Below, piece after piece: positions 33,729 through 43,545 of a stretch of DNA of 64,000 nt. The position numbers and the translations under genes are program-made. This stretch comes from an uncultured beta proteobacterium. Its GTDB lineage: Bacteria; Pseudomonadota; Gammaproteobacteria; Burkholderiales; Rhodocyclaceae. How positions within the stretch are numbered: position 1 is the stretch's first letter; each line of letters begins with the position of its first letter. The notes beneath the pieces are model-generated. The model had not been told where the DNA came from. It saw only the letters and a list, made by a program, of their open reading frames with translations, and made no database searches. Location: positions 1 to 64,000 of the forward strand of contig CAINHS010000051.1 in the NCBI GenBank assembly GCA_903848955.1, in the 5' to 3' direction.

Positions 33729-35093
33729 GTGAGCAAGATCGAGACCTGTAGCATCGTCCGTCCGGTTGCCGTTACGGCGCACAAGGGCACGCGCCGCAAG
33801 CTGTTTGCGGCAGCCATCGGCAGCATGTTCGCCGCGACAATGGCAGTGGCGGCGCCTGCGGACGACATCAAATCCCTGCTCGATCAGGGCAAGCCGGAGG
33901 AAGCCTACGCACTCGGGAAATCGGCGCAGCAAGAGCTCGGGGTTGCGGCTTTCGATTTGTATTTCGGTATCGCCGCGATTGACTCCGGGCATGTCGGCGA
34001 AGGCGTCCTGGCGCTGGAACGGCACGGCTACGCCCAACCGGAAAACCTGCGCGCCCGGTTGGAACTGGCGCGGGGCTATTTCCTCCTGAACGAGGATGAG
34101 CGGGCCCGCGAAGAGTTCCTGCAGGTCAAGGCGCAGAACATCCCGGCCGATGTCAGCGCGGCGGTCGACCATTACCTGGAAAGCATTGCCGATCGTGCCG
34201 ACCGGCGTATGCCCCGGGCCCGCTTCTTTGTCGAGGCGGGCATCGGTACCGATTCCAATGTAAACGGCGGTGTCGGCAATTCCCTGGTCAGCGTGCCGGT
34301 ATTCGGCACTATCAATTTGTCATCCCAGGCGACGCGCACCGGTTCCGGTTTCAGCCACCTTGCCGCGGGGGGGCTGTGGACGCAGCCGCTGTCGGCGCGG
34401 ACGACACTGGTCGGCGGGCTGGACGCCGAATTGAAGGGTTATTGGCAGGACGACAAATACGATCAGACGACGATAGCTGCTCAGGCCGGGATCGTGCATC
34501 GCGACGACGCCTGGACTTACCGCGGCAGTCTGGTGTATTCGACGCTGTGGCTGGAGAGCGATCGCTACCGTTCCATCAGCGGGCTGGCCGTCGAGGCGAG
34601 CCGCACGCTTTCCGCCACTCAGTCGCTGAGCGCCAACGGCAGCGTCTTCCGTCTCGATTACGGCGGCGCCAGTTCCTTCCGCACCGGTGACCTGACCAGT
34701 CTGGGAGTCGGCTACCGGCAAGCTTTCAGCGGCGAATGGGCCCCGCTCCTCGCTGTTTCGGCGTCCTACGCGGAGGAAGACAACAAGCGCGGACGCGGCG
34801 AGTATTCGCGGGACATCTACGGCTTGCGCGCCGCCGTGACGGTCGCGCCCGCAGCGCAGTGGATGGTTACGGCGGGCATCTCCTATCAGGACCACCGCTA
34901 CCGTGACGACGATCCCTTCTTCGCGCTGCGCCGCGCCGACACCTATCAGGCCATCGACCTGACGGCGATTCACGCCCTGAGCAAGCAACTCTCGCTGCGC
35001 GGAGAACTGTCCTACGCCGAGAATCGTTCGAATATTGCACTCAACGCCTATTCACGGACCGTCGCCGGCATCAAGCTGCGCTACGATTTCTGA
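33729..35093 (+). CDS. TPR protein with C-terminal outer-membrane barrel (SLAM-like)
   Basis: A 454-aa exported protein beginning at GTG with GGGGG about 8 bases upstream. A signal region (KLFAAAIGSMFAATMAVAAPA) is followed by TPR-like helices (residues 45-150: LLDQGKPEEAYALGKSA, LARGYFLLNEDERAREEFLQVK) and a beta-barrel of about 290 residues that ends in phenylalanine (GIKLRYDF). The barrel opens with ARFFVEAGIGTDSNVNGG. This layout matches surface lipoprotein assembly modifier (SLAM, DUF560) proteins, which move cargo to the cell surface. It lies 11 bp before a FecR-domain gene, its probable partner. Confidence 0.78.
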   Translation: MSKIETCSIVRPVAVTAHKGTRRKLFAAAIGSMFAATMAVAAPADDIKSLLDQGKPEEAYALGKSAQQELGVAAFDLYFGIAAIDSGHVGEGVLALERHGYAQPENLRARLELARGYFLLNEDERAREEFLQVKAQNIPADVSAAVDHYLESIADRADRRMPRARFFVEAGIGTDSNVNGGVGNSLVSVPVFGTINLSSQATRTGSGFSHLAAGGLWTQPLSARTTLVGGLDAELKGYWQDDKYDQTTIAAQAGIVHRDDAWTYRGSLVYSTLWLESDRYRSISGLAVEASRTLSATQSLSANGSVFRLDYGGASSFRTGDLTSLGVGYRQAFSGEWAPLLAVSASYAEEDNKRGRGEYSRDIYGLRAAVTVAPAAQWMVTAGISYQDHRYRDDDPFFALRRADTYQAIDLTAIHALSKQLSLRGELSYAENRSNIALNAYSRTVAGIKLRYDF

Positions 35094-35104
35094 GGAACAC
35101 CGCC

Positions 35105-37108
35105 ATGTCATTGAATCTGTTGAATCGCTGCATGTCCCGCAAGATGCTGGTGCTGCTGATGCTCGCGGTCGCCGCGGCACAGGCATGGGCTGCGGTACCC
35201 ATCGGCCGGGTACTGGCCGTTACCGGTCAGTTGCAGGCGCAACGCGAAGGCAAGGCTGTGGAACTCCTGCCCGGCGCCGAAGTATTCGTCGGCGATGCCT
35301 TGACGACGGCATCAAACTCGCAGGCCCAGGTCCGCTTTGACGACCAGTCGATCGTCGCGCTGCGACCCGACACCCAGTTCCGGGTCGATGCCTATTCTTT
35401 CAAGGACCCGCGGCAGAACGAAGCGGGATTCTTCAGCCTGCTCAAGGGCGGATTCAGAACCATCACCGGACTGATAGGCAAGACCAACCGGGATGCCTAC
35501 AAGGTGGCCACGCCCACCTCGACCATCGGCATCCGCGGCACGCATTATCTGGTGCGCCTGTGCGACAAGGATTGCAAGCAGGATGACGGCACAGCGGCGG
35601 CGGCCGGACTGTATGGCGGCGTCGTCGAGGGTCGCATCGCCGTCGGCAACGAGGCGGGCACCCATGAGTTGGGCGGCGGCGAATATTTCTACGTCGCCGA
35701 TCTCAAGTCACTGCCCCTGCCGCTGGCGGCCCCACCCGCATTTCTGCGCGAAAAGCCCGCGTCGATAGGCAAGGCGCAGGGCGCCGCCGGAGGTGCCGAT
35801 GCCTCGGCGCGCGTTGCGCCGGCGCCGCAGACTGATGCTGCGACCGGCGCGCCGGTCTCCGCCGTGGCGAGCAGCCTGCTGCCGGCCTTGCGCGTAGCCG
35901 ATCTGAGCACGGCTTCGTCGTCACTCGCACACGTTGCGCCCGTTACCATCGACAACGGCGGCGGGAGTACTGGCGGTGGCGGCTTCGTCAATGTCGGCGG
36001 CAGCGGAACACTGCGCGGTCAGGTGATCTGGATGACCACGGCCGACCTCGACTTGCACCTGAAAACCCCCGGCGGCGCCGAAGTCTATTTCGCCAATTCT
36101 CAGGTGACGCTGCCCGGCGGCGCCATCGCCAAGCTTGATCATGACAATACCGGCGGCGTGATCGACGTCGCCCCGGATCAGAGGGTCGAGAACATCGTGG
36201 TAAACGGCACGGCCATTCAGGTCGGAACCTATACCTACTTTGTGTACAATTTTTCCGGCAACAATGGCGGCGCCCCGACCACGGCGCTGGTGAAAGTCTC
36301 GGGTGCGGACGGCACAACCACGCAATACTCGACCACTCTGGCGGATCACGCCACCTCGCCCGACTATGTGGTCAGCTACAGCGGATCCGCCGGCAGCACG
36401 GCCGGCGCTTCGGCCTACAGTGCGGCCTGGGCACACGCCGCCACTTCGCCATCGACCTATACCAACTCTAATGCCAGCGGGAATTTTTCCGGCACCGGCC
36501 TCACCGCTACTTCGCTGCAGGCATTGGGCGGCGGCACCACGGCAATCGGAGGCGTCAGCCGCAATGGTTCTGCGCTGGTGGATGCCGGCTCCAGTCTTGA
36601 GGCCGGCAACGTGACCTGGGGTCGCTGGTCGAGCGGACTGGCCAACTACCCGTCTTCGAATACGCCGGCCGGCGGCATTCATCTGGCGATCGGTGACGCC
36701 ACTCCCGCCTCGGCGATTCCCGTCACCGGCACGGTGCCCTACAGCCGGGTAGGAGGAACCCTGCCCACCGATAGCGGCGGCAATGTCGGGACATGGAACG
36801 GCGGCAGCCTGGTGCTGAACTTCAGCGACCGCAGCGTTACCACCGGTACCCCTCTGTCATGGAGCGTCGCCAACCATAATTATTCCGCCACCTTCAGTGC
36901 TGTTGCCATCGGCAGCGGCAACACCGTTCTGACCAGCGCCGGTACCTGCACGGGTGGCGGATGCGGCACGGGATCTCCGATCAACTACCTCAATCTGAAC
37001 GGCACGCTTGCCGGATCGAGCGCCCAGGGAGCCATCCTGAGCATAACGTCGCAGACCAGCGCGGCAACATTCCCGACCACCTCGTCGGTCCAGGTCTTCA
37101 AGCGATAG
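35105..37108 (+). CDS. FecR-domain protein with YfaP/DUF2135-like module, exported
   Basis: A 667-aa exported protein. A signal peptide covers residues 1-29. Residues 45-150 form a FecR-type domain (GDALTTASNSQAQVRFDDQS, ..TPTSTIGIRGTHY), which in many secreted proteins binds peptidoglycan or carbohydrate. Residues 300-400 resemble the YfaP/DUF2135 metal-binding sandwich (TTADLDLHLKTPGG, KLDHDNTGG). The remainder is Gly/Ser/Thr-rich with repeat-like spacing, typical of surface proteins. It follows the TPR-barrel gene and may be its exported cargo. The exact function is unknown. Confidence 0.75.
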   Translation: MSLNLLNRCMSRKMLVLLMLAVAAAQAWAAVPIGRVLAVTGQLQAQREGKAVELLPGAEVFVGDALTTASNSQAQVRFDDQSIVALRPDTQFRVDAYSFKDPRQNEAGFFSLLKGGFRTITGLIGKTNRDAYKVATPTSTIGIRGTHYLVRLCDKDCKQDDGTAAAAGLYGGVVEGRIAVGNEAGTHELGGGEYFYVADLKSLPLPLAAPPAFLREKPASIGKAQGAAGGADASARVAPAPQTDAATGAPVSAVASSLLPALRVADLSTASSSLAHVAPVTIDNGGGSTGGGGFVNVGGSGTLRGQVIWMTTADLDLHLKTPGGAEVYFANSQVTLPGGAIAKLDHDNTGGVIDVAPDQRVENIVVNGTAIQVGTYTYFVYNFSGNNGGAPTTALVKVSGADGTTTQYSTTLADHATSPDYVVSYSGSAGSTAGASAYSAAWAHAATSPSTYTNSNASGNFSGTGLTATSLQALGGGTTAIGGVSRNGSALVDAGSSLEAGNVTWGRWSSGLANYPSSNTPAGGIHLAIGDATPASAIPVTGTVPYSRVGGTLPTDSGGNVGTWNGGSLVLNFSDRSVTTGTPLSWSVANHNYSATFSAVAIGSGNTVLTSAGTCTGGGCGTGSPINYLNLNGTLAGSSAQGAILSITSQTSAATFPTTSSVQVFKR

Positions 37109-37129
37109 GCCGGCAGTACCGGCACGGCA

Positions 37130-37152
37130 ACCGCCCTCGCGCAGAGGGCGGT
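37130..37152. terminator. Stem-loop between convergent genes
   Basis: ACCGCCCTC and GAGGGCGGT form a perfect 9-bp stem around a GCGCA loop, midway between the FecR-protein stop and the convergent DsrC/TusE-like stop. It lacks T-runs on both sides but is well placed to act on both strands. Confidence 0.5.
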
Positions 37153-37172
37153 GCCACCCGGGCACTCGTGCG

Positions 37173-37502
37173 TCAGACGCAGCCGGTGGGCTTGGGCATT
37201 CCGGCGTAGCGGGCCGCCTGCTTGGCCGGACCGTAGGGGAACAGGTCGAACAGGTATTTCTTGTCGCCGAATCGATCTCCCAGCGCAGCGCCGATAAGTT
37301 TCGACATGACGCGAAGATTGGGCGCAGTGCCGTTGTCCGCGTAGTACTCGCGAATCCAGCGCACCACCTGCCAGTGCTCGTCGGCGAGTGCAAGCTGGTC
37401 ACGCTCGGCGAGGCATTTCGCCACGTCCTCGCTCCAGTCGTCGAGCGTGGCCAGATAGCCCTCGGCGTCGGTTTCAATCTCGCGGCCATTGACGTTGATC
37501 AT
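37173..37502 (-). CDS. DsrC/TusE-family sulfur-carrier-like protein lacking CysA
   Basis: A 109-aa cytoplasmic protein of the DsrC/TusE family. The start is the ATG at 37502 (MINVNGREIET), with GGAG 9 bases upstream; the track start is too long. Family motifs include WSEDVAKCLAERD, HWQVVRWIREYY and LFPYGPAKQAARYAGMPKPTGCV. The penultimate cysteine (C108, CysB) is present. CysA, ten residues before it in DsrC, is alanine here, so this is TusE/RspA-type rather than a true DsrC. No dsrAB or tusBCD genes are nearby. A possible -10 element lies upstream. Confidence 0.92.
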   Translation of the reverse strand: MINVNGREIETDAEGYLATLDDWSEDVAKCLAERDQLALADEHWQVVRWIREYYADNGTAPNLRVMSKLIGAALGDRFGDKKYLFDLFPYGPAKQAARYAGMPKPTGCV

Positions 37503-37803
37503 GTTTTGTTTCTCCGTAGAAGAGGTTGGAAGGAAGTAATACCTGACTATTTTTGTCGGATTATAAAGACGCTCGCCTGCCGGCCCATAGAGTCTTTTGC
37601 ATCGGCCATCGCAAGCATTTATCGCCAGGTAGCAACTATCGGCCGCGCCCCGGTGTTGGCCGCGCGGTTCAAGCCACGGCAACACGTCGCTGTGGACGCA
37701 AGGCCCGCAAATCCGGATAATTCGTCCGGTTGCAATTGCTGATGACCTGCGCAAGGGTGCATCCCGGCGCGGGTCAATTTTTTCCACTGTCCGAGAGAGC
37801 ACA
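37503..37803. other. Divergent intergenic region, dsrC-like gene and iorA
   Basis: This 301-bp region holds the promoters of both neighbours. On the minus strand a TATAAT at 37560-37565 would place the transcription start about 50 bases before the dsrC-like ATG. No matching -35 element is convincing. Nothing else, such as a small gene or riboswitch, is recognised. Confidence 0.45.
37560..37565 (-). promoter_or_regulatory. Possible -10 element for the DsrC/TusE-like gene
   Basis: A perfect TATAAT on the minus strand, 58 bp before the start codon. The hexamer 17 bases further upstream does not resemble TTGACA, so the assignment is tentative and an activator would be needed. Confidence 0.3.
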
Positions 37804-39672
37804 ATGGCCGCCGTCATGCCCGCCCCCGCCGCCAGCCGGCTTCTACTTTCCGGCAACGAAGCCGTTGCCCGTGGCGTCTGGGAGTCCGGCGCGCGCGTCG
37901 CCGCCGCCTATCCAGGAACCCCCGCTACCGAGATCATCGAGTCGCTCGCGCGTTACCCGGATCTGCACACCGAGTGGTCGGTGAATGAAAAGGTTTCCAT
38001 GGAGGTCGCCCTCGGCGCTTCCATGACCGGCGCCCGCGCCTTCTGCGCCATGAAGCATGTCGGTCTCAACGTCGCCAGCGACTGCCTGATGACCATGACC
38101 ATCACCGGCGCCTATGGCGGCCTGGTGATCGCCGTCGCCGACGACGTCGGCATGTCGTCGTCGCAGAACGAGCAGGACTCGCGCTTCTGGGGCCGCTTCG
38201 CGCACATACCGGTGCTCGAGCCGGCGGACTCGCAGGAAGCCTATGAGATGACGCAATACGCCTTTGCGCTCTCCGAACAGCACCAGACGCCGGTGCTGCT
38301 GCGCCTCACAACGCGCATCTGCCACGTCAAGGGGCTGGTCAGCGTAGGCGAACGCGAAGCCCACGAACCGGCCGGCTTCGTCAAGAACCCGGAACGCTGG
38401 GTGATGGTTCCGGCCTTCGCCAAGATGCGCATTCCCGGACTGTTTCAGCGCGACGAGACGCTGCGTGCCGTTTCCGAAGCCTCGCCGCTCAACGTAATCG
38501 AGCCGGGCAGCGACCGTCGTGTCGGCTTCGTCGCCTCGGGCCCCGCCTACATGCACGTCAAGGAAGCCTTCCCCGATGCCCCGGTGCTGAAGCTGGGATT
38601 CTCCTATCCCTGGCCACCGGAAAAAGTCCGCGCCCTGGCGGCAATGTGCGACCTGATGGTGGTGGTCGAGGAAACCGAATTGTTGCTCGAAACGGAAATC
38701 AAGGCGGCCGGCATTGCCTGCCACGGCAAGGACGTGCTGCCGAGAATCGGCGAACTGTCGCCGCAAGTGCTGGGCCCCGCCGTCGATCGTCTGCTCGGCA
38801 AGGCAGCGGTGGCGCCGGAAGCCGCCGCCACCCCGATGAAGGTATTCCCGCGACCGCCCACGCTGTGCGCTTCCTGCCCGCACATGGGCATCTACTACAC
38901 GCTGTCGCAGTTGAAGAACATCATCGTCACCGGCGACATCGGCTGCTACACGCTCGGCGCCGGCCATCCCTGGAATGCGCTGGACAGCACCATCTGCATG
39001 GGCGCGACGATGGGCGTCGCACTCGGCATCGACAAGGGCCGCGGCGAGGCCGACAGGAACAAGCGCATCCTGGCCGTGATCGGCGATTCCACCTTCATGC
39101 ACATGGGCATGCAGGGTCTGCTCAACATCACCTACAACAAGGGCAACATCACCGTCCTGCTGCTCGACAACAACACCACCGGCATGACCGGCGGCCAGGC
39201 CACGCCGGCCTCCGGCCGCGACATCCACGGCCAGGAAGCGCCGCGTATTGACCTGGCCAAGGTGGTCGAGGCGCTCGGCGTGGCCAACGAGCACATCAAG
39301 ATAGTCGATCCCTACGAACTGCCGACGCTGTTCAAGACCATCCGCGAAGAGGTCAAGCACGAGGGTCCCTCGGTGATCATCGCCCGCCGGCCCTGCGTGC
39401 TGACCGACGGCTTCAAGCCCTTCCGCCCCTACCTGGTCGACACGGACAAGTGCACCGGTTGCAGCAACTGCCTCGAGGTCGGCTGTCCGGCGATCCATGT
39501 CACGCGCCGCGAAAAGGTGATCAAGAACTCGGGCAAGGAAGTCGAACTGGCTTTCGTCAATATCGACAATCAGGCCTGCACCGGCTGCGGCCTCTGCGTC
39601 CAGCCCTGCGCACCCGATGCCATCCAGCATGTGGCACGGCACGACATCCCGATCCACATCGTCAAGACATGA
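37804..39672 (+). CDS. iorA: Indolepyruvate ferredoxin oxidoreductase alpha subunit
   Basis: A 622-aa subunit that, with IorB, oxidatively decarboxylates aryl pyruvates to aryl-acetyl-CoA with ferredoxin as acceptor. The N-terminal half is a pyrimidine-binding domain (AYPGTPATEIIE, FCAMKHVGLNVASD), and the middle is the ThDP domain (GDIGCYTLGAGHPWNALDS, GDSTFMHMG, LLDNNTTGMTGGQ). The C-terminus holds a 2x[4Fe-4S] ferredoxin (CTGCSNCLEVGCP, CTGCGLCVQPC). Length and order match IorA. iorB follows after 112 bp. The pair is used in anaerobic use of aromatic amino acids. Confidence 0.95.
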   Translation: MAAVMPAPAASRLLLSGNEAVARGVWESGARVAAAYPGTPATEIIESLARYPDLHTEWSVNEKVSMEVALGASMTGARAFCAMKHVGLNVASDCLMTMTITGAYGGLVIAVADDVGMSSSQNEQDSRFWGRFAHIPVLEPADSQEAYEMTQYAFALSEQHQTPVLLRLTTRICHVKGLVSVGEREAHEPAGFVKNPERWVMVPAFAKMRIPGLFQRDETLRAVSEASPLNVIEPGSDRRVGFVASGPAYMHVKEAFPDAPVLKLGFSYPWPPEKVRALAAMCDLMVVVEETELLLETEIKAAGIACHGKDVLPRIGELSPQVLGPAVDRLLGKAAVAPEAAATPMKVFPRPPTLCASCPHMGIYYTLSQLKNIIVTGDIGCYTLGAGHPWNALDSTICMGATMGVALGIDKGRGEADRNKRILAVIGDSTFMHMGMQGLLNITYNKGNITVLLLDNNTTGMTGGQATPASGRDIHGQEAPRIDLAKVVEALGVANEHIKIVDPYELPTLFKTIREEVKHEGPSVIIARRPCVLTDGFKPFRPYLVDTDKCTGCSNCLEVGCPAIHVTRREKVIKNSGKEVELAFVNIDNQACTGCGLCVQPCAPDAIQHVARHDIPIHIVKT

Positions 39673-39784
39673 GCGCACTCCGCAGGGCCGCCCCAAGGAT
39701 GGCGCATTCATCACATGAAGCCGCGCAGCGGCGCACCGCAGTCGCCCCCTTCCAAGGGAATGGGGTCGGGGGGAGAGTCGTACC

Positions 39785-40414
39785 ATGAACCAGGACCAGA
39801 TCACCAATATTCTCGTCTGCGGCATCGGCGGCCAGGGTGTCATGACCGCCACCGAGATTCTTGCCGAAGCCGCCATCGCCGAAGGGCACGATGTCAAGAA
39901 GACCGAAGTCGCCGGCATGGCGCAGCGCGGCGGGGTGGTCACCTCGCATCTGCGCTTCGGCCGCAAGGTACTCTCGCCGCAGATCGCACCGGGCACCGTT
40001 CAGGTCCTGCTCGGCTTCGAGGGCGCCGAGGCCCTGCGCTGGTCGCACTATCTGCGGTCCGACGGTCTGGCGCTGGTGAACAACGCCCGGCTGGTGCCGC
40101 CGGTGGTCGACCTCGGCCTGTTCGACTACCCCGACGATCCGCCGGGGCAGATGCGCGCCGCGGGCCATCGCGTGGTGTCCTTCGATGCCATGTCGATTGC
40201 CAACCAGTTGGGCGAAGTCAGGCTCGGCAACACGGTCATGCTCGGCGCCATTGCCGACTACCTGCCGTTTGCACCGGACATCCTGCTGGCCTGCATCGTC
40301 AAGCGTTTCGCGCGCAAGGGCGATCAGGTGGTCGACGCCAATCGCCGCGCGTTTGCGGCAGGACGCGAGGCCGTCGCCAGGCAACTCGGTGCGAACGAGC
40401 CGGCACCGGCCTGA
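39785..40414 (+). CDS. iorB: Indolepyruvate ferredoxin oxidoreductase beta subunit
   Basis: A 209-aa partner of IorA, homologous to the gamma domain of 2-oxoacid oxidoreductases. It shows NILVCGIGGQGVMTATEILAEAA at the N-terminus and KKTEVAGMAQRGGVVTSHLRFG, both family signatures. GGGGGAGAG lies just upstream of the start. The C-terminal region is helical and polar. The 112-bp gap from iorA has no gene. Confidence 0.94.
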   Translation: MNQDQITNILVCGIGGQGVMTATEILAEAAIAEGHDVKKTEVAGMAQRGGVVTSHLRFGRKVLSPQIAPGTVQVLLGFEGAEALRWSHYLRSDGLALVNNARLVPPVVDLGLFDYPDDPPGQMRAAGHRVVSFDAMSIANQLGEVRLGNTVMLGAIADYLPFAPDILLACIVKRFARKGDQVVDANRRAFAAGREAVARQLGANEPAPA

Positions 40415-40548
40415 CCGCCGGGCCGATGAAGCGCTATCGACAACGCCTGATAGCCGGATGATCACCACGGCCGGCAGCGCGTGAGGCAACTCGCCGTGCC
40501 CGCCGCGGCCAGGCTTCTCAACTTTTACGGCTGGCGGAGAAAGACACC

Positions 40549-41412
40549 ATGACTGCAAAAATTATTGACGGCAACGCGCTGTCCACAGAAATCCGCGGCG
40601 AGCTGGCCGCACGCGCCGCAGCGCTCAAGGACAAAGGCATAACGCCCTGCCTCGCCGTGATTCTGGTCGGCGAAGACCCGGCGTCGGCCGTCTATGTGCG
40701 CAACAAGGTCGCCGCCTGCGAAAAGGCCGGCATGCTTTCCCTGCGCGACGTTTATGCCGTCGACATCGATCCGGCAACGGTTTTCGCGCGCATCGCCGCG
40801 CTCAATGCCGACCCTTCGGTGCACGGCATACTGGTGCAGTTGCCGCTGCCGAAACACTTCGATGCCGAGGCAGTACTTGAATCCATCTCGCCGGCAAAGG
40901 ACGTAGACGGCTTCCACGCCGAAAATGTCGGCGCCCTGATGCAGGGCAATCCGCGCTTCATTCCCTGCACCCCTTACGGCGTCATGAAGATGCTGGAAAG
41001 TGCCAACGTGCCGCTGAAGGGCGCCGAGGTGGTCATCGTCGGCCGCAGCAACATCGTCGGCAAGCCCATGGCCATGCTGCTGCTGGCCAAGAGCTGCACC
41101 GTCACCATCTGCCATTCGCAGTCGAAGGATCTCGCCTTCCACACCCGCCGCGCCGACATCCTGGTCGCCGCCGTCGGCCGTGCCCGGATGATTACCGGCG
41201 ACATGATCAAGCCCGGCGCCACAGTGATCGACGTCGGCATCAACCGCACCGCCGAAGGCAAGCTGTGCGGCGACGTCGATTTTGAAAGTGCCAAGGAAGT
41301 CGCCGGTGCCATCACTCCGGTGCCCGGCGGCGTCGGTCCGATGACCATCACCATGCTTCTGGCCAACACCCTCGAGGCGGCAGAACGCGTTGCCGCCGGG
41401 GTCGCCCGATGA
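40549..41412 (+). CDS. folD: Bifunctional methylenetetrahydrofolate dehydrogenase/cyclohydrolase
   Basis: A 287-aa cytoplasmic enzyme that interconverts 5,10-methylene-, methenyl- and 10-formyl-tetrahydrofolate. Signatures are [22 protein letters not shown] (with the catalytic lysine region), [37 protein letters not shown] and [18 protein letters not shown]. Length and motifs are standard. GGAG lies 10 bases before the ATG. It is followed 31 bp later by hemF. Confidence 0.97.
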   Translation: MTAKIIDGNALSTEIRGELAARAAALKDKGITPCLAVILVGEDPASAVYVRNKVAACEKAGMLSLRDVYAVDIDPATVFARIAALNADPSVHGILVQLPLPKHFDAEAVLESISPAKDVDGFHAENVGALMQGNPRFIPCTPYGVMKMLESANVPLKGAEVVIVGRSNIVGKPMAMLLLAKSCTVTICHSQSKDLAFHTRRADILVAAVGRARMITGDMIKPGATVIDVGINRTAEGKLCGDVDFESAKEVAGAITPVPGGVGPMTITMLLANTLEAAERVAAGVAR

Positions 41413-41443
41413 ACGCATACGAACCGAAGCGGCCCCGCGCCTG

Positions 41444-42352
41444 ATGGACGTTTCTTCGATCCGGGACTACTTCACCGGCCTGCAGCAGCGCATCGTCGGC
41501 GAACTTGAAGCCATCGAAGGTTCGCCCTTCCTGCGCGATGTCTGGGACCGGCCGCAGGGTGGCGGCGGCATCTCCCGCCTGATTGAAGACGGCAAGGTGT
41601 TCGAACGCGGCGGCGTCAATTTCTCGCACGTCACCGGCGATCAGATGCCCGCCTCGGCCACTGCGCATCGCCCCGAACTGGCGGGTCGCCGCTGGCAGGC
41701 CATGGGCGTGTCGCTGGTACTGCATCCGCGCAACCCGTATTGCCCGACCTCGCACATGAACGTGCGCTTCTTCGTTGCCGAGAAGGACGGCGAGGAACCG
41801 GCCTGGTGGTTCGGCGGCGGCATGGACCTGACCCCCTACTACGGCTTCGAGCAGGACGCGGTGCATTTTCATCAGACCTGCTCCGATGCGCTGCAGCCCT
41901 TCGGCACAGATGTCCATCAGCAGTTCAAGGACTGGTGCGACCGTTACTTTTTCCTCAAGCACCGCAACGAAGCCCGCGGCATCGGCGGCATCTTCTTCGA
42001 CGATCTCAACCAGGGAGGCTTCGAGCGTTGCCTGGCGCTGACGCAAAGCGTCGGCGACCATTTCACCGCCGCCTACCTGCCGCTCATCGAGCGCCGCCGC
42101 GACACCCCCTATGGCGAGCGCGAACGCGACTTCCAGGCCTACCGGCGCGGACGCTACGTCGAGTTCAACCTGGTGTGGGATCGCGGCACGCTGTTCGGCC
42201 TGCAATCGGGCGGCCGCACCGAATCCATCCTGATGTCGCTGCCACCCATCGTCAAGTGGCGCTACGACTGGCATCCTGAAGAAGGCAGCGAGGAAGCCCG
42301 CCTCTACAGCGATTTCCTGCCGCCGCGCGACTGGATCGGGAAAACTCCCTAA
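41444..42352 (+). CDS. hemF: Oxygen-dependent coproporphyrinogen III oxidase
   Basis: A 302-aa enzyme that converts coproporphyrinogen III to protoporphyrinogen IX using oxygen. Motifs include [59 protein letters not shown] and [31 protein letters not shown]. The start is taken as the ATG at 41444 ([10 protein letters not shown]); the longer track ORF begins in folD. Its stop codon overlaps that of the convergent hemY gene (CTAA), so transcripts meet end to end. Presence of HemF shows aerobic haem synthesis. Confidence 0.97.
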   Translation: MDVSSIRDYFTGLQQRIVGELEAIEGSPFLRDVWDRPQGGGGISRLIEDGKVFERGGVNFSHVTGDQMPASATAHRPELAGRRWQAMGVSLVLHPRNPYCPTSHMNVRFFVAEKDGEEPAWWFGGGMDLTPYYGFEQDAVHFHQTCSDALQPFGTDVHQQFKDWCDRYFFLKHRNEARGIGGIFFDDLNQGGFERCLALTQSVGDHFTAAYLPLIERRRDTPYGERERDFQAYRRGRYVEFNLVWDRGTLFGLQSGGRTESILMSLPPIVKWRYDWHPEEGSEEARLYSDFLPPRDWIGKTP

Positions 42353-43533
42353 AGCACCGCCGCCGCGCGATAGTGGCGTGCCGCCAGCGCCGGATCTTCG
42401 AGCTGGTCGAGCAGTTGTGCCAGTTCGACATGCGCGGCGCGTGAAGGCGCGATGGCCAGCGACGCTTCCAGATAGCTGCGCGCCTTGCCCCAGAGTTGCT
42501 GCTGACGGCACAGCCGGCCCAGAGTAAGCAGCAGGGCGTCGTCGCGCGGCATGCCTGCCAGCCACTTTTCGGCCTGCGCAATGCGGCCCAGAACATCGCC
42601 GGCGGGCTCTCCGCCGACGCCGCATTCCCCGTAGGTCAGCACCAGCGAAGCATCCCAGTACTCATCCAGCGCGTCTTCGATCACGCGCTGGGCTTCACGG
42701 CAATCGCCTGCTGCGGCCAGTGCGCGCGCCGTCTCCAGCGCCAGCGACGCCTGGCCGCGATCGACGTCATCCAGTTCGCGCCAATAACGCATCAGCCCCG
42801 CCGGATCTTCGCGCAAGGCACGCAGGGCTTCACGCACCGCGCGACTGCGGATCGGCGCTGCCTGTTCAGCGGTCAGCGCCTGATGTTTTTCCAGCTGACG
42901 GACAAGGCGCGCCACTTCGCGCCAGTTGCCCAGGCCCTGTTCGGCGCGCAGGCTGAGACGCAAGGCGGCGATATGCCGCCCCTGATGTGCAGCGAGTTGT
43001 TGCAGGGCGCCGCGGGCGTCGTCGAAGCGGCGTTCTTGGACAGCAAATTCGGCTTCGGTCATCAAGCGTGCCGCCTGCAAGCCGGCGCCATCGTGCTCGC
43101 GTACTCGCGCCGCCCATTCCGCCGTGCGCTCCGCGTCTCGCAGGGCGTGTGCCGCACGCCAGCCGGCGAGTGCCAGCATGCCGGACGCGGCGTGATCCGG
43201 ACGGGCGTTTTCGGCACAGCGCATGGCGTGCCCGTAACGCCCTTCCTGCAACAGCCGCCAGGTATCGCGCAGCGCCAGCGCGGCTTTTTCCTGCTGTCGG
43301 CGGCGGCGGAACTCGGCCACCGCGCGCGGCAGAGCGAGGGTATGGCTGACGGCCCGCGCCATCAGGTAAATCACCAGGAAAGCGGCGCTGCCTGCCAGCA
43401 GAAACAGGTTGAGCGACACTTCTGCCCGCCACGGCGGCAGCACCAGCAATACGTAGCCGTCGTTGTAGTAGGCGACGAGAGCGAACCCCACCGCCAGCCC
43501 GGCGAGAAGCAGCAGCCAGAACAGGGCACGCAT
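42349..43533 (-). CDS. hemY: HemY protein (haem-biosynthesis-associated TPR protein)
   Basis: A 394-aa inner-membrane protein with two N-terminal hydrophobic helices ([38 protein letters not shown]) followed by a TPR-rich cytoplasmic/periplasmic region. It matches HemY of beta- and gammaproteobacteria, encoded at the end of the hemCDXY cluster; its exact role in haem synthesis is not settled. It ends by sharing the CTAA overlap with hemF and starts 12 bp after hemX. Confidence 0.94.
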   Translation of the reverse strand: MRALFWLLLLAGLAVGFALVAYYNDGYVLLVLPPWRAEVSLNLFLLAGSAAFLVIYLMARAVSHTLALPRAVAEFRRRRQQEKAALALRDTWRLLQEGRYGHAMRCAENARPDHAASGMLALAGWRAAHALRDAERTAEWAARVREHDGAGLQAARLMTEAEFAVQERRFDDARGALQQLAAHQGRHIAALRLSLRAEQGLGNWREVARLVRQLEKHQALTAEQAAPIRSRAVREALRALREDPAGLMRYWRELDDVDRGQASLALETARALAAAGDCREAQRVIEDALDEYWDASLVLTYGECGVGGEPAGDVLGRIAQAEKWLAGMPRDDALLLTLGRLCRQQQLWGKARSYLEASLAIAPSRAAHVELAQLLDQLEDPALAARHYRAAAVL

Positions 43534-43545
43534 GGCTGTCCCCGC

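Noticed and set aside
37173-37502. Naming this gene as true dissimilatory DsrC
   Set aside because: CysA is missing and no dsrAB genes are present, so a sulfite-reductase partner role is not supported.
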